A DNA stretch of 64,000 nucleotides, from NCBI RefSeq assembly GCF_937980635.1, contig NZ_CALJPG010000023.1:62001-126000 (forward strand), in the 5' to 3' direction. Below are positions 16,003 to 25,132 of this stretch, one piece after another. Each line of letters opens with the position of its first letter. Position 1 is the first letter of the stretch. The notes below the pieces were generated by a model, which was not told where the DNA came from, searched no databases, and worked only from the letters and a program-made list of their open reading frames with translations. The position numbers and the translations under genes were made by a program. The stretch comes from an uncultured Campylobacter sp. Lineage in GTDB: Bacteria > Campylobacterota > Campylobacteria > Campylobacterales > Campylobacteraceae.

Positions 16003-18751
16003 GCATGACCTTCGCGCAGCGCGGGCAGAGCTCATCAGACTCTTTTGCGTTAAATTTCCAGCATCTCGGGCATTTGTGCTTAGAGGATTTTACGAGGCGG
16101 AAAATTTCGTCATTTATCTTAAACTCCGCCAGGGCAGGCCCGCTTTGCAGAGTGTCCACGTCGCTTACCATGAACCAATCCGCCACGCCTAGAATGTCGT
16201 TTGATAAAATTTCGTTCGAGCTCGTCTGCAAAATCAGCTCAAGCGTCGATTTGATGATCTTGTCCTTTTTAAGCGCGTCAATAAGCTCGAAAAATTTCTC
16301 CCTCGATTTGATTAAAATTTCGTCGAATTCTAGAAAATCGTCAAATTCTACCTGCTTGTAGATCAGATCAAAGACGTCTTCCTTGCCCTCTTTGATGATA
16401 CGTGGCGCGAACTGCATTACTTCGTCGATCGTGTAGGTTAGCGTAGGCGCGATCAGAGGCAGCAGCGCTCGCGTGATCAGAGCTATCGCGCTTTGCGCGC
16501 TTCTGCGGCGCGGCTCGTCGGGTGCGTCGCAGTAGAGCCTGTCTTTGCAGATGTCAAGATAAATTCCGCTCAGATCGGCGCTTAAGAAATTTAGCAAGGC
16601 GTTGAAGCCCTTTGAAAAATCGTAGTTTCTAAACGCCGCTTCCGCGCCCGCAAAGGCGTTTGCCGCGCGCGTTAGGATCCAGCGGTCAAGCCGCGTAAAA
16701 TTGCTCGTCTCGATCTCATTTAAATCACTGGTGCTTGCGAGCAGAAATCTTATAGTATTTCGGATCTTGCGGTACTGCTCGCTTACTTGCTTAAGGATAT
16801 TGTCGCTGATCTTTAGATCGGTCGAATAATCGCTCATCGCGACCCAAAGGCGTAAAATTTCCACGCCGTGGCTCTTTGCGACCTCTTGCGGATAGACGAC
16901 GTTTCCGACTGATTTACTCATCTTCTGGCCCTTCTCATCGACGGTAAATCCGTGCGTGAGGATGCTTTTGTACGGCGCGCATTCGTTGATCGCGCAGCTT
17001 AGAAGCAGTGAGCTTTGAAACCAGCCGCGGTGTTGGTCGCTACCCTCAAGATACATATCCGCAGGGAATTTGCCTGCATCGTAGGCGCCGCTTTGTAGCA
17101 CTGCTTTCCACGTAGAGCCGCTATCGAACCAAACGTCTAAGATATCCATCACCTTTTCTAAATTTTCAGGCTTATAGCCGCTGTCCTGCGGTAAAAGCTC
17201 CGAAATTTCCATCTGCCACCAAGCATCCGCGCCCTTAGCCTTAAAAATTTCGTAGATATTATTTAAAATTTTCTCATCAAAAATCGGCTCTTTGGTGCTT
17301 TTATTGCGGAAAAACGCGATCGGCACGCCCCAATCCCTTTGGCGCGAGATACACCAATCAGGGCGGTTTTCTATCATCGAGGTAAGGCGGTTGATGCCGC
17401 TTTGCGGATAAAATTTAACCTTGCCGATCTCTTCTAATGCCACTTGGCGCAGCGTCTTACCGCTGAGTTTAGGCTCGTCCATCGCGATAAACCACTGCTT
17501 CGTCGCGCGGTAAATCACCGGCTTGTGCGTGCGCCAGCAGTGTGGATAGGAGTGGACGAATTTGCCGGATTTGATAAGCGCGGGGCCTAGAAGCTCTAAA
17601 ATTTTCTCGTTTGCTTTGAAAATATGCATCCCCACGAGCTCATCTACGACGTCTGCGCGGAAGAGTTTTTTGGTTTTAAGTGTCTCGTCGAAACAGCCGC
17701 CCTCATCCACCGGCATAATCACCTCGATGCCGTATTTAAGACCTACGAAATAATCGTCCTCGCCGTGTCCCGGAGCCGTATGCACGAGCCCCGTGCCGCC
17801 GTCCATTAAAACGTGCTCGCCGAGGATAAATTTCGAAGCCCTATCGTTTAGCGGATTGATAGCGTTTAGGCCTTCAAGCTCGGTAGCCTTAAATTCTTTT
17901 ACGATCTTGCCTTCTGTGATGCCCAGGCTTACGAGGCTTTCGACCAAAGGTTTTGCAAGGATCAAATTTTCGCTCGTCAGCGCATAAATTTCATTCGGGT
18001 TCAAAGATATCGCGCCGTTTGCGGGCAGCGTCCAAGGCGTGGTCGTCCAGATGACTGCTTTAGCGCCTTTCGCGCCGATTTTAGCGTTCGCTTCACTGCT
18101 TAGATCGAACGCCACGAAGATAGAGTAGTCCTCTTTGTCTTTATACTCGACCTCGGCTTCTGCAAGCGCGCTTTTTGCCGCCCAGCTCCAAAACACGGGC
18201 TTAGAGCGCTCGATTAGAATTCCTTTTTTTGCGATCTGGCAGAGCGCCTTGTAAATTTCAGCCTCAAACTCAAATTTTAGCGTCAGATACGGATCGTCCC
18301 AGTCGCCCAAAATCCCCATATCTTTAAATTCATTGCGCTGCACGTCAATAAATTCTTTGGCGTGCTGACGGCAAAGCTCGCGGATCTGCACTTTTGAAAG
18401 CGATTTTTTCCGCTCGCCTAGTTTGATCTCTACTTGCTGCTCGATCGGCAGACCGTGGCAGTCCCAGCCGGGCACGTAGCGGATATCCTCGCCGAAGAAA
18501 TAATGGGTTTTGGTGATGATGTCTTTTAAAATTTTATTCAGCGCGTGGCCGATGTGGAGGTGTCCGTTAGCGTACGGCGGGCCGTCGTGGATATTAAAGC
18601 TGACGCTTGCGCCCTTGCGCCTAGCCTTCATCTTTTCGTAAATTTTACGCTCGTCGTACCATGCCTTAAACCTCGCAGGTTCGTTTTGCGGCAGCGCGCC
18701 TCGCATCGCAAAGTCTGTCGTAGGAAGAAAGAGAGTATCTTTGTAGTTCAT
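15992..18751 (-). CDS. ileS: Isoleucyl-tRNA synthetase
   Basis: The enzyme charges tRNA(Ile) with isoleucine and edits valine. The product is 919 residues of a class I synthetase. It has the HIGH motif as HLHIGHALNK, the KMSKS motif as GQKMSKSVGN, an editing domain between them, and a C-terminal zinc finger of two CxxC pairs (KCPRCW and LCPRCA). ATG 18751 begins the conserved MNYKDTLFLP and follows AAGGT, so it is chosen over an upstream in-frame ATG. It is the first gene of the eight-gene minus-strand operon that ends with the ThiF-like gene. Confidence 0.97.
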   Translation of the reverse strand: MNYKDTLFLPTTDFAMRGALPQNEPARFKAWYDERKIYEKMKARRKGASVSFNIHDGPPYANGHLHIGHALNKILKDIITKTHYFFGEDIRYVPGWDCHGLPIEQQVEIKLGERKKSLSKVQIRELCRQHAKEFIDVQRNEFKDMGILGDWDDPYLTLKFEFEAEIYKALCQIAKKGILIERSKPVFWSWAAKSALAEAEVEYKDKEDYSIFVAFDLSSEANAKIGAKGAKAVIWTTTPWTLPANGAISLNPNEIYALTSENLILAKPLVESLVSLGITEGKIVKEFKATELEGLNAINPLNDRASKFILGEHVLMDGGTGLVHTAPGHGEDDYFVGLKYGIEVIMPVDEGGCFDETLKTKKLFRADVVDELVGMHIFKANEKILELLGPALIKSGKFVHSYPHCWRTHKPVIYRATKQWFIAMDEPKLSGKTLRQVALEEIGKVKFYPQSGINRLTSMIENRPDWCISRQRDWGVPIAFFRNKSTKEPIFDEKILNNIYEIFKAKGADAWWQMEISELLPQDSGYKPENLEKVMDILDVWFDSGSTWKAVLQSGAYDAGKFPADMYLEGSDQHRGWFQSSLLLSCAINECAPYKSILTHGFTVDEKGQKMSKSVGNVVYPQEVAKSHGVEILRLWVAMSDYSTDLKISDNILKQVSEQYRKIRNTIRFLLASTSDLNEIETSNFTRLDRWILTRAANAFAGAEAAFRNYDFSKGFNALLNFLSADLSGIYLDICKDRLYCDAPDEPRRRSAQSAIALITRALLPLIAPTLTYTIDEVMQFAPRIIKEGKEDVFDLIYKQVEFDDFLEFDEILIKSREKFFELIDALKKDKIIKSTLELILQTSSNEILSNDILGVADWFMVSDVDTLQSGPALAEFKINDEIFRLVKSSKHKCPRCWKFNAKESDELCPRCAKVMHAR

Positions 18752-18810
18752 ATTTGTACCTTTTCGTGTCTTAAAAAATTTGTGAAGTTTATCCAAAACG
18801 CCATTAAAAA

Positions 18811-18844
18811 GCTCTGAAAGAGCAGCCTGCGTTTATGCTATAAT
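18811..18844 (+). promoter_or_regulatory. Divergent ileS/cinA-like intergenic promoter region
   Basis: A small hairpin, GCTCT-GAA-AGAGC, lies at 18811-18823, and an extended -10 box, ATGCTATAAT, ends at 18844 and serves the cinA-like gene. The ileS promoter must lie in the same 118-base gap, but no clear -10 box was found for it. Confidence 0.5.
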
Positions 18845-18869
18845 GTGCGAAAATTTAATGAGGGTCTTT

Positions 18870-20000
18870 ATGAAAAATATCATCCTTGTAATCGGCGAGG
18901 AGATCCGCTACGACACGGCTTTGATGAGCTATATTTCTCGCAGCTACGAGCGGGTTTTTGGGCGGATGGACGATCTGAAATTCTTAAGCGAAAACGATAA
19001 GGTTTTGCCCTTCGCGCTTGAAAAAATGATCGATTCGTACGATTTCATCACGATCTTTGCGGCAAACTCCGCCTATGCGGTCGTCGGTAAAATTTTATCG
19101 ACGCTCTCTTTCGATTCGCTTGAGCTGAAAAACGGAGAGACCCTAGCGCCCTCGATGGCGCGAACGGTCGCGAAAAACAGCTTTCTGTTAAACGTCAGAG
19201 GTTGCTCGGTAAACGTGATCAAGGCGCTTTGCTTGCAGAGCTTGCCGCCGATCCTTCAAGACGCGCCGAGCGCGGGCGAGAGCTTTTATCTTTTCGATTG
19301 CGAATACGAAAGCGTAAAGCAGCGCCTAGAAAGCCTCGCGATCAGTTATAAAATTTCGCTTACGATCAGTAGGCCCTGCTCCTTTTTGCTGCTCGTGCGC
19401 GCCAGTGCGATGAAATTCGGAGCGCTAGACGCGTTTTTACAAAGCGTCGGGAAGTATTATGAGAGCTGCTATATCGAAGGCGGCGATTTTATGGGCTTTG
19501 TGGTGGATAGACTGCGCGAGATAGGCGCTAAGATCACCTTCGCCGAAAGCTGCACCGCAGGGCTCATCGCCGCAAAATTCGGCGCAGTTGCGGGCGTGAG
19601 CGACGTTTTTGACGGCTCGCTCGTAAGCTACGCCAACGAGATAAAAAATCTCTGGCTCAACGTAGGCAAAGATACGCTCGCTCGCTACGGCGCGGTAAGC
19701 GCGCAGACCGTGGGCGAGATGCTGGAGGGCGCGCTGCAAAGCAGCGGGGCGAGCTTTGCTCTTGCGGTAAGCGGTATCGCGGGTCCCGGCGGCGGAAGCG
19801 CGCAAAAGCCCGTAGGAACGGTCTTTATCGGCGCAAAGGAGCAGGGCGGCAAACAGATCGTCGGGGAATTTCATCTAAAAGGCGATCGAAACTATATCCG
19901 CGAACAAAGCGCCGATATCGCTATCTGCTTGCTTTTAAAGCTTAGAAGCGATCTGTTTTTCGGGCGGCTTCCAAGCGCGATTGCTAGGGATGAAATTTAA
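18870..20000 (+). CDS. CinA-family nicotinamide-nucleotide amidase with divergent N-terminal domain
   Basis: The product is 376 residues. The C-terminal half (from about residue 210) is a clear CinA amidase domain with FAESCTAGLIAAKFG, GSLVSYANEIKN and VSGIAGPGGGS; this domain deamidates nicotinamide mononucleotide in NAD recycling. The N-terminal half occupies the place of the molybdopterin-binding-like domain of full CinA but keeps little of its motif. ATG 18870 is preferred since it opens into a regular beta strand (MKNIILVIGEE). It is divergent from ileS, a neighbourhood I also recall from C. jejuni. Confidence 0.82.
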   Translation: MKNIILVIGEEIRYDTALMSYISRSYERVFGRMDDLKFLSENDKVLPFALEKMIDSYDFITIFAANSAYAVVGKILSTLSFDSLELKNGETLAPSMARTVAKNSFLLNVRGCSVNVIKALCLQSLPPILQDAPSAGESFYLFDCEYESVKQRLESLAISYKISLTISRPCSFLLLVRASAMKFGALDAFLQSVGKYYESCYIEGGDFMGFVVDRLREIGAKITFAESCTAGLIAAKFGAVAGVSDVFDGSLVSYANEIKNLWLNVGKDTLARYGAVSAQTVGEMLEGALQSSGASFALAVSGIAGPGGGSAQKPVGTVFIGAKEQGGKQIVGEFHLKGDRNYIREQSADIAICLLLKLRSDLFFGRLPSAIARDEI

Positions 20001-20011
20001 AGGAGCGGATT

Positions 20012-20881
20012 TTGAAAAGACTAATTTTGAAAGGATGTGGACGCGATTTAGCGCAGAAATTTATCCGAGCGAGCGGCGAGCCGGGCTTTGGACGGCTGCG
20101 TAATTTCGTTTCGGCGGGCAGCGGGCAAAATTTTACTTCGGCGTACGTTGGGCAGAATTTTATCAAGATCGGCAGCGGGCAAAATTTTATCTCGGCGCAG
20201 GACGGATTAAATTTTATCTCGGCGGGTCGCGCTAGAAATTTTAGTTTTATAAATGATTTTAGCTTTTTAAACGCGGCGCGAAATTTTACTTTGGCGCTAG
20301 TCGCGACGTGCGTTTTGGGCGGCTGCGACGGCGGATCGGACGCGCAAAATCGCGAGCAAAGCGCGCGCTCGGAACAGAATTTTAGCGCGGGTAATCAAGG
20401 GCAAAATTTTAATAAAAGCACGGATAGCTCGGGGCGAAATTCCGTTCAAAGCTCCACACAAAATTCTATGCAAGGCTCCACGCAAAATTCCGTGCCGCAG
20501 GGCTTTGAGAGCAAGCAAAAATCCGATCTAAATTCCACGATAGATGAGCTTGCAAACGATGCTAAAGTTTTGGGCGAGGCTTTGCAAAAATTGCAGAAAA
20601 AGGCGCCCGAAGCGCTGAGCGATTTTGCCGCTCGCAACGCGAATAGGACCAAGGATCTGCTAAAGCAGGGCGAGGCGGCGGCACGCGAGGCCGGCAAAAA
20701 CCTTGATAAAATGGGGCAGAGCCTACAGGGAATCATCAAGGATGCAAACGAGAGCCTAGGTAAGGTCTTGGAGGGCTTTGGCGCGCAGCCCAGACAGGAG
20801 CTGCGCGGCGGGCGCTCGCAGGAGCGCGATGATAATTCAGATCCTGAAGAGGCGGCTGGTAGGCAAAGCTTTAGAATTTAA
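20012..20881 (+). CDS. Putative lipoprotein with a repeat-interrupted signal peptide
   Basis: The product is 289 residues starting at TTG 20012 after AAAGGAG. A typical lipoprotein hydrophobic core and lipobox, TLALVATCVLGGC, ends only at about residue 107. Between it and the basic start MKRLILK lies a stretch of QNFISAG-type repeats whose DNA contains a RAATTY word about every 25 bases. The mature part has a Ser/Gln/Asn-rich repeat (SSTQNSMQGSTQNS), then about 120 residues of predicted amphipathic helix resembling apolipoprotein-like or coiled-coil proteins. No family was recognised. Whether the long N-terminus is tolerated, or the gene is silenced by the insert, cannot be seen. Confidence 0.6.
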   Translation: MKRLILKGCGRDLAQKFIRASGEPGFGRLRNFVSAGSGQNFTSAYVGQNFIKIGSGQNFISAQDGLNFISAGRARNFSFINDFSFLNAARNFTLALVATCVLGGCDGGSDAQNREQSARSEQNFSAGNQGQNFNKSTDSSGRNSVQSSTQNSMQGSTQNSVPQGFESKQKSDLNSTIDELANDAKVLGEALQKLQKKAPEALSDFAARNANRTKDLLKQGEAAAREAGKNLDKMGQSLQGIIKDANESLGKVLEGFGAQPRQELRGGRSQERDDNSDPEEAAGRQSFRI

Positions 20882-21403
20882 ATTACGCTAAATTCTACTC
20901 AAAATTTTTTGTTGCAACTACCACCCACAGGAAAGCGGCAAGTCTTCGCAGGAGCGTAATGAGCCTGCACGAAAGGGGGGGCAGACACTCATAAGAGCGC
21001 GATGAGCACCCACAGCCCGACGACGGAACCGATGGCAAGGTTGTATAGTTTAAAGCACGGCTAGATTTCATCTAAATTTTATTTGTTGTGGCAAATGCTT
21101 GCAGAGAAACGATGCTAAATTTTATTAAAATTTCCCCTGCGCGGCGGTTTCGTTAAAATTTTACTCGCGCGAGCCTCCGCAATGGAATATAAATATTTGC
21201 AAAGAAGTGGTAAACCTCTGTAAAACGCGACGAGTGCCCCGAGGGCGAGCATTTCTAAATAAAGCGCGAGTAGTGGATGAAGTTTGGAATTCAAAGCTCA
21301 CGCCCTTTGAAGCCGCTGTCAAAGAGAAGCGGACAGCGGCCGGTAAAGCTTTAGAATTTAAGGCTGCTTGCGATAAAACGAGAAAAATTTTACGAAGTAG
21401 GGC
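20882..21403. other. Gene-free stretch with short degenerate duplications
   Basis: No supported gene. The phrase gtaaagctttagaatttaa near 21343 nearly repeats the 3' end of the lipoprotein gene (about 20863-20881), and TCGCAGGAGCG is shared by about 20815 and 20950. These may be remnants of a duplicated lipoprotein tail. An open frame at 21207-21533 overlaps the next gene and looks random. Confidence 0.5.
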
Positions 21404-21409
21404 TATAAT
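21404..21409 (+). promoter_or_regulatory. Sigma70 -10 box of the flavoprotein gene
   Basis: TATAAT in the context GGGCTATAATGCG, 33 bases upstream of the ATG. The same GGCTATAATGCG context occurs in front of the ankyrin gene at 8091-8101. Confidence 0.55.
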
Positions 21410-21441
21410 GCGCCCCGCAATTTCAAATTTAAAGGATAGAA

Positions 21442-21972
21442 ATGAAAACTCTCATTATTTTGGCTCATCCAAATATCGCAAACTCGCTTGTAAACCGCCA
21501 CTGGAGGGATGCTGTGCTAGCGCATCCCGATAAGTTCGAGCTTCATGATCTCTACGCGCTTTATGCGGATTTTAAAATCGATGTGGAAAAGGAGCAAAAA
21601 CTGCTCGAAAGCCACGATAAAATCGTGCTTCAGTTTCCGTTTCGTTTTTCAAACTGCACGCCGCTTCTTAAGCAGTGGTTTGAGGATGTTTTTACGCGCG
21701 GCTGGGCTTATGGCACAGAGAGCGGCGGCAAGCTTAAAGGCAAAAAATTCGCGCTTGCGATCTCGCTTGGCGCGACCGAGGCAAACTACTCTAAAAACGG
21801 CATCGTGGGCTTTAGCGTGGATGAGGTGCTAGCGCCATTTAAAGCTACGTTTAATTTCGTCGGCGCAACGACTATGCCTAATTTCGTCTCATACGGCTTT
21901 ACTTACGATAAAAGCGAGCAAGCTGTAGAAAATAGCGCGAAAAATTATATAGAGTATTTAAATAAGCTTTAA
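21442..21972 (+). CDS. NAD(P)H-dependent quinone oxidoreductase-like flavoprotein
   Basis: The product is 176 residues of flavodoxin-like fold, related to MdaB/KefF/YwrO-type NAD(P)H:quinone reductases, which carry out two-electron reduction of quinones using FMN or FAD. Motifs are LIILAHPNIANS at the N-terminus, FPFRFSNCTPLLKQWFEDVFTRGWAYG and the GKKFALAISLGA strand. ATG follows AAAGGAT. It stands as a single gene. Which quinone or drug-like substrate it reduces cannot be told. Confidence 0.88.
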   Translation: MKTLIILAHPNIANSLVNRHWRDAVLAHPDKFELHDLYALYADFKIDVEKEQKLLESHDKIVLQFPFRFSNCTPLLKQWFEDVFTRGWAYGTESGGKLKGKKFALAISLGATEANYSKNGIVGFSVDEVLAPFKATFNFVGATTMPNFVSYGFTYDKSEQAVENSAKNYIEYLNKL

Positions 21973-22251
21973 ATTCTTTGCTTTTCTAGCCGCCCGTTGC
22001 GCGTAAAGCTTTAAAATTTTACGTAAGTAGCGCGGCGGATTTTTTAAAATTTTCGCTCAAGAAGCTCAAATTTAATCCCAAAATTTTTAAATTTTACTCT
22101 AAAATCCCACTCGCGCTTCGTATGCGAACTCAAATGAAATTTCAAGCAAAATTATGCGTCTAAATTTGAGCCCTGCTCTTAAATTTTAAAATTTTATCAG
22201 AGATTTTTTTATACAATTACGGCTGAAATTCGGCCCAAAAAAGGAGAGGGA

Positions 22252-23181
22252 ATGTATAAGCTAAAGCATCTTCTTAGCGCGCAGGATCTGAGCCGCGAGG
22301 ACATCTACGACTTTATAGATCTGGCGCGCGAGTTTAAAGCGCTCAACCGCTCTGACGTCAAAAAATCCGACTCGCTTCGCGGCAAGACGGTCATCAACGC
22401 GTTTTTCGAAAACTCCACCCGTACCCGCACTAGCTTTGAGATCGCAGCCAAGCGCCTGGGCGCGGACAGCGTAAATTTCACCGCCGCAGACAGCAGCACG
22501 AAAAAGGGTGAGACGCTGATTGACACCATCAGAAATATGCAGGCGATGCGCACGGATATCTTCGTGCTGCGCCACAGCTGCTCGGGCGCGGCGAAATTTG
22601 TCGCGGCCAACTGCGATGCATCGATCGTAAATGCGGGCGACGGGCTGAACGAGCACCCGAGCCAGGCGCTGCTGGATCTTTTTACTATCAGCGAGCACAA
22701 GGGCAGGATCGAGAATTTAAACGTCGCGATCATCGGCGATATATTTCGCTCGCGCGTGGCTAGAAGCGACATCTGGGCGATGCGAAAGCTCGGCATAAAC
22801 GTGCGGCTCTTCGGTCCTCCGATGATGCTGCGCGACTGCGACGCGTTCGGCTGCCCGATATGCAAAAGCGTGGAGGAGGCGATCGAGGGCGCCGACGTCA
22901 TCATCATGCTTAGAATTCAGCTTGAGCGGCAAGACGGCGAGCCGAGCTTTCCGAGCGTGCGCGAGTACTCGAAATTTTTCGGACTTACCGCTAAGAGGAT
23001 GCAAGCAGCGAAAGAGGGCGTCATGATAATGCATCCCGGCCCGATCAATCGCGGCGTGGAGATCAACTCCGACGTAGCCGACGATCCGCGCTATAGCTGC
23101 GTTTTAGATCAGGTAGAAAATGGCGAGGCGATGCGAATGGCGATACTTCATACGATAAATTTAAACAGGAGCGCACGATGA
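22252..23181 (+). CDS. pyrB: Aspartate carbamoyltransferase catalytic subunit
   Basis: The enzyme joins carbamoyl phosphate and aspartate in the first committed step of pyrimidine synthesis. The product is 309 residues. The carbamoyl-phosphate loop is STRTRTSFE; HPSQALLDL and HPGPINRGVEI are the other active-site segments. No regulatory-subunit gene (pyrI) is adjacent, which suggests an unregulated trimer or partner-bound form. ATG follows AGGAGAGGG. The stop overlaps the pyrC start as ATGA. Confidence 0.96.
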   Translation: MYKLKHLLSAQDLSREDIYDFIDLAREFKALNRSDVKKSDSLRGKTVINAFFENSTRTRTSFEIAAKRLGADSVNFTAADSSTKKGETLIDTIRNMQAMRTDIFVLRHSCSGAAKFVAANCDASIVNAGDGLNEHPSQALLDLFTISEHKGRIENLNVAIIGDIFRSRVARSDIWAMRKLGINVRLFGPPMMLRDCDAFGCPICKSVEEAIEGADVIIMLRIQLERQDGEPSFPSVREYSKFFGLTAKRMQAAKEGVMIMHPGPINRGVEINSDVADDPRYSCVLDQVENGEAMRMAILHTINLNRSAR

Positions 23182-24458
23182 AAATTTTGATAAAAAACGG
23201 CACTATCGTTAATTGGGGCGGCAGCGAGGAGGCGAATGTCCTGATCGAGGGCGATAAAATTTCAAAGATCACGCGCGAGTGTCCCGCCGCAGACCGCGTC
23301 ATAGACGCTGCGGGCAAGCTCGTGATGCCTGGGCTCATCGATATGCACGTGCATTTTAGAGATCCCGGGCTCGAATACAAAGACGACGTCATCAGCGGCA
23401 GCGAAACTGCGGTCGCAGGCGGCGTGACGACCTGCCTCCCGATGGCAAATACCAAACCCGTAAACGACAACTCCAGCATCACTCGGGCGATGATCGCCAA
23501 GGCTAAGGGGCGCGGGCTTATCGATCTGCTACCTATAGGCGCGATCTCGCAGGACTGCAAGGGCGCAAAGATCGTCGAGATGGGCGATATGCTTGAGGCG
23601 GGCTGCGTGGCCTTCAGCGACGACGGGCTGCCCGTGACCGACAGCTCCGTGATGCGACAGGCGCTTGAATACTCCGCGCACTTCGGCTCATTCGTGATAA
23701 ATCACAGCGAGGATTGCTCGCTTTGCCACGGCGGCGTGATGAACGAGGGCAAGATAAGCGCGATCCTCGGTCTAAAGGGGATGGCAAGCGAAAAAGAGGA
23801 GATTATGATCGCGCGCGATCTGCTGCTTGCCAAAAAGACGGGCGGCCACATCCACATCGCGCACGTAAGCTCGGCGTGGTCGCTAAAGCTCATAAAGCAG
23901 GCTAAGCGCGAGGGTATCCGCGTCACCTGCGAAGCTACGCCGCATCACTTCACTTTCGACGAGCGCGAGCTGATGGGATACGATACGAATTTTAAAATGT
24001 CGCCGCCGCTTCGCACCCAAAACGACGTGCAGGCGATCAGAGAGGCGCTTAAAAGCGGTCTGATTGACGCCATCGTGACCGATCACGCTCCGCACAATAC
24101 CGACGATAAATTCGTAGAATTTGATCACGCGCCGTTTGGAATTTTGGGGCTTCAAACCCTCGTGCCGCTTACGCTTCGGCTCGTAAACGAGGGCGTCATC
24201 AGTCTTGAAGACATGGTGCGGCTGTGCTCGTTTAACCCGGCTAAAATTCTAAATTTAAAAGACAAGGGCGAGATCAAAGAGGGCTTTTTAGCCGACATCG
24301 CGATCATCGATCCGCAGATTTCCTACGTTTACGATGAGGCGCTAAATAAGTCCAAATCGCGCAACTCGCCGCTTTTCGGCAAGCAGCTTACGGGCGCTGC
24401 GGTTTGCACGATCAAAAGCGGCCGCGTGGTCTATGAGTTTCCAAACGTCGTAGCGTAG
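23178..24458 (+). CDS. pyrC: Dihydroorotase (type I)
   Basis: The enzyme cyclises carbamoyl-aspartate to dihydroorotate. The product is 426 residues, the longer allantoinase-like type I form. The zinc motif DMHVHFRDPG is near residue 57, further His ligands are in NHSED and HIAHVSS, and the catalytic Asp is in VTDHAPH. Its start overlaps the end of pyrB, giving translational coupling and a two-gene pyrimidine operon. Type I dihydroorotases often associate with the transcarbamoylase; the adjacency here fits that, as inference. Confidence 0.95.
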   Translation: MKILIKNGTIVNWGGSEEANVLIEGDKISKITRECPAADRVIDAAGKLVMPGLIDMHVHFRDPGLEYKDDVISGSETAVAGGVTTCLPMANTKPVNDNSSITRAMIAKAKGRGLIDLLPIGAISQDCKGAKIVEMGDMLEAGCVAFSDDGLPVTDSSVMRQALEYSAHFGSFVINHSEDCSLCHGGVMNEGKISAILGLKGMASEKEEIMIARDLLLAKKTGGHIHIAHVSSAWSLKLIKQAKREGIRVTCEATPHHFTFDERELMGYDTNFKMSPPLRTQNDVQAIREALKSGLIDAIVTDHAPHNTDDKFVEFDHAPFGILGLQTLVPLTLRLVNEGVISLEDMVRLCSFNPAKILNLKDKGEIKEGFLADIAIIDPQISYVYDEALNKSKSRNSPLFGKQLTGAAVCTIKSGRVVYEFPNVVA

Positions 24459-25132
24459 GGCGCTTGCGGCGTAGAGCTTGCGAGCGGCGACTTGCGGGCG
24501 GAGCTTGCGAGTGGTAGCTTGCCGACGAGCGGTATTCGTAGCGCAAATGGCGCTATTGCTTAATTTTAAATTTAGCTAGTTTGGACGCAACGGCTTGCTT
24601 TTAAAATTTTGCGGTGCGATCGGTTCATTTTAAATTTAGCGGCAGCGCAGGCGCGGCGATTTGTCTTTAAAATTTCATAGCGCGTTTTGCTCGGTATCGG
24701 CGCGATCTTTGATCCAGTAGCGCGATCGCCTTGCTTAAATTTATCGGTAGCTCGGTGTGGTAACTTGCTTTTAAAATTTCATAGCGCGAGCGCGATTGAA
24801 ATTTCTTTAAAGCGGTTTGTCATTTTTAAAGTGCGCGTAAATTTAACGCACATCGCCTTGCCTGTGCCGCTCGTAGATTTTGCCTTCGGAATTTTTATCC
24901 GTGCCCGTGCGCGAGCTGCTCTTAAATTTATAGCGGCACCTTTTTTTGATGCGGCAGCTGCTTTTAAATTTATGTTCGCAGCGGTTGAGAATTTTATCTT
25001 TGCGCAAATTTTATCGTGATTAAATTTGTCGTTAGGGCGCAAAATTTTAAAATTTTGCCGCCGCTAGCTTTTGGCGCGGAGCATAAATAATTCGCCGCAT
25101 GAACGGGAGCGGTCGAAATTTAAAGGATATCT
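24459..25132. other. Gene-free stretch with RAATTY words and inverted GC-rich phrases
   Basis: No credible gene. The phrase CTTTTAAAATTTCATAGCGCG or a near copy occurs at about 24664 and 24770, and CTTGCGGGCGGAGCTTGCGAG-like phrases lie just after pyrC. An open frame at 24687-25019 is rich in Ala and Phe, lacks a ribosome site, and appears to be an effect of TTTAAATTT words. Confidence 0.6.

Noticed and set aside
24687..25019. 110-codon open frame on the plus strand
   Set aside because: Ala/Phe-rich peptide caused by TTTAAATTT words; no start context.
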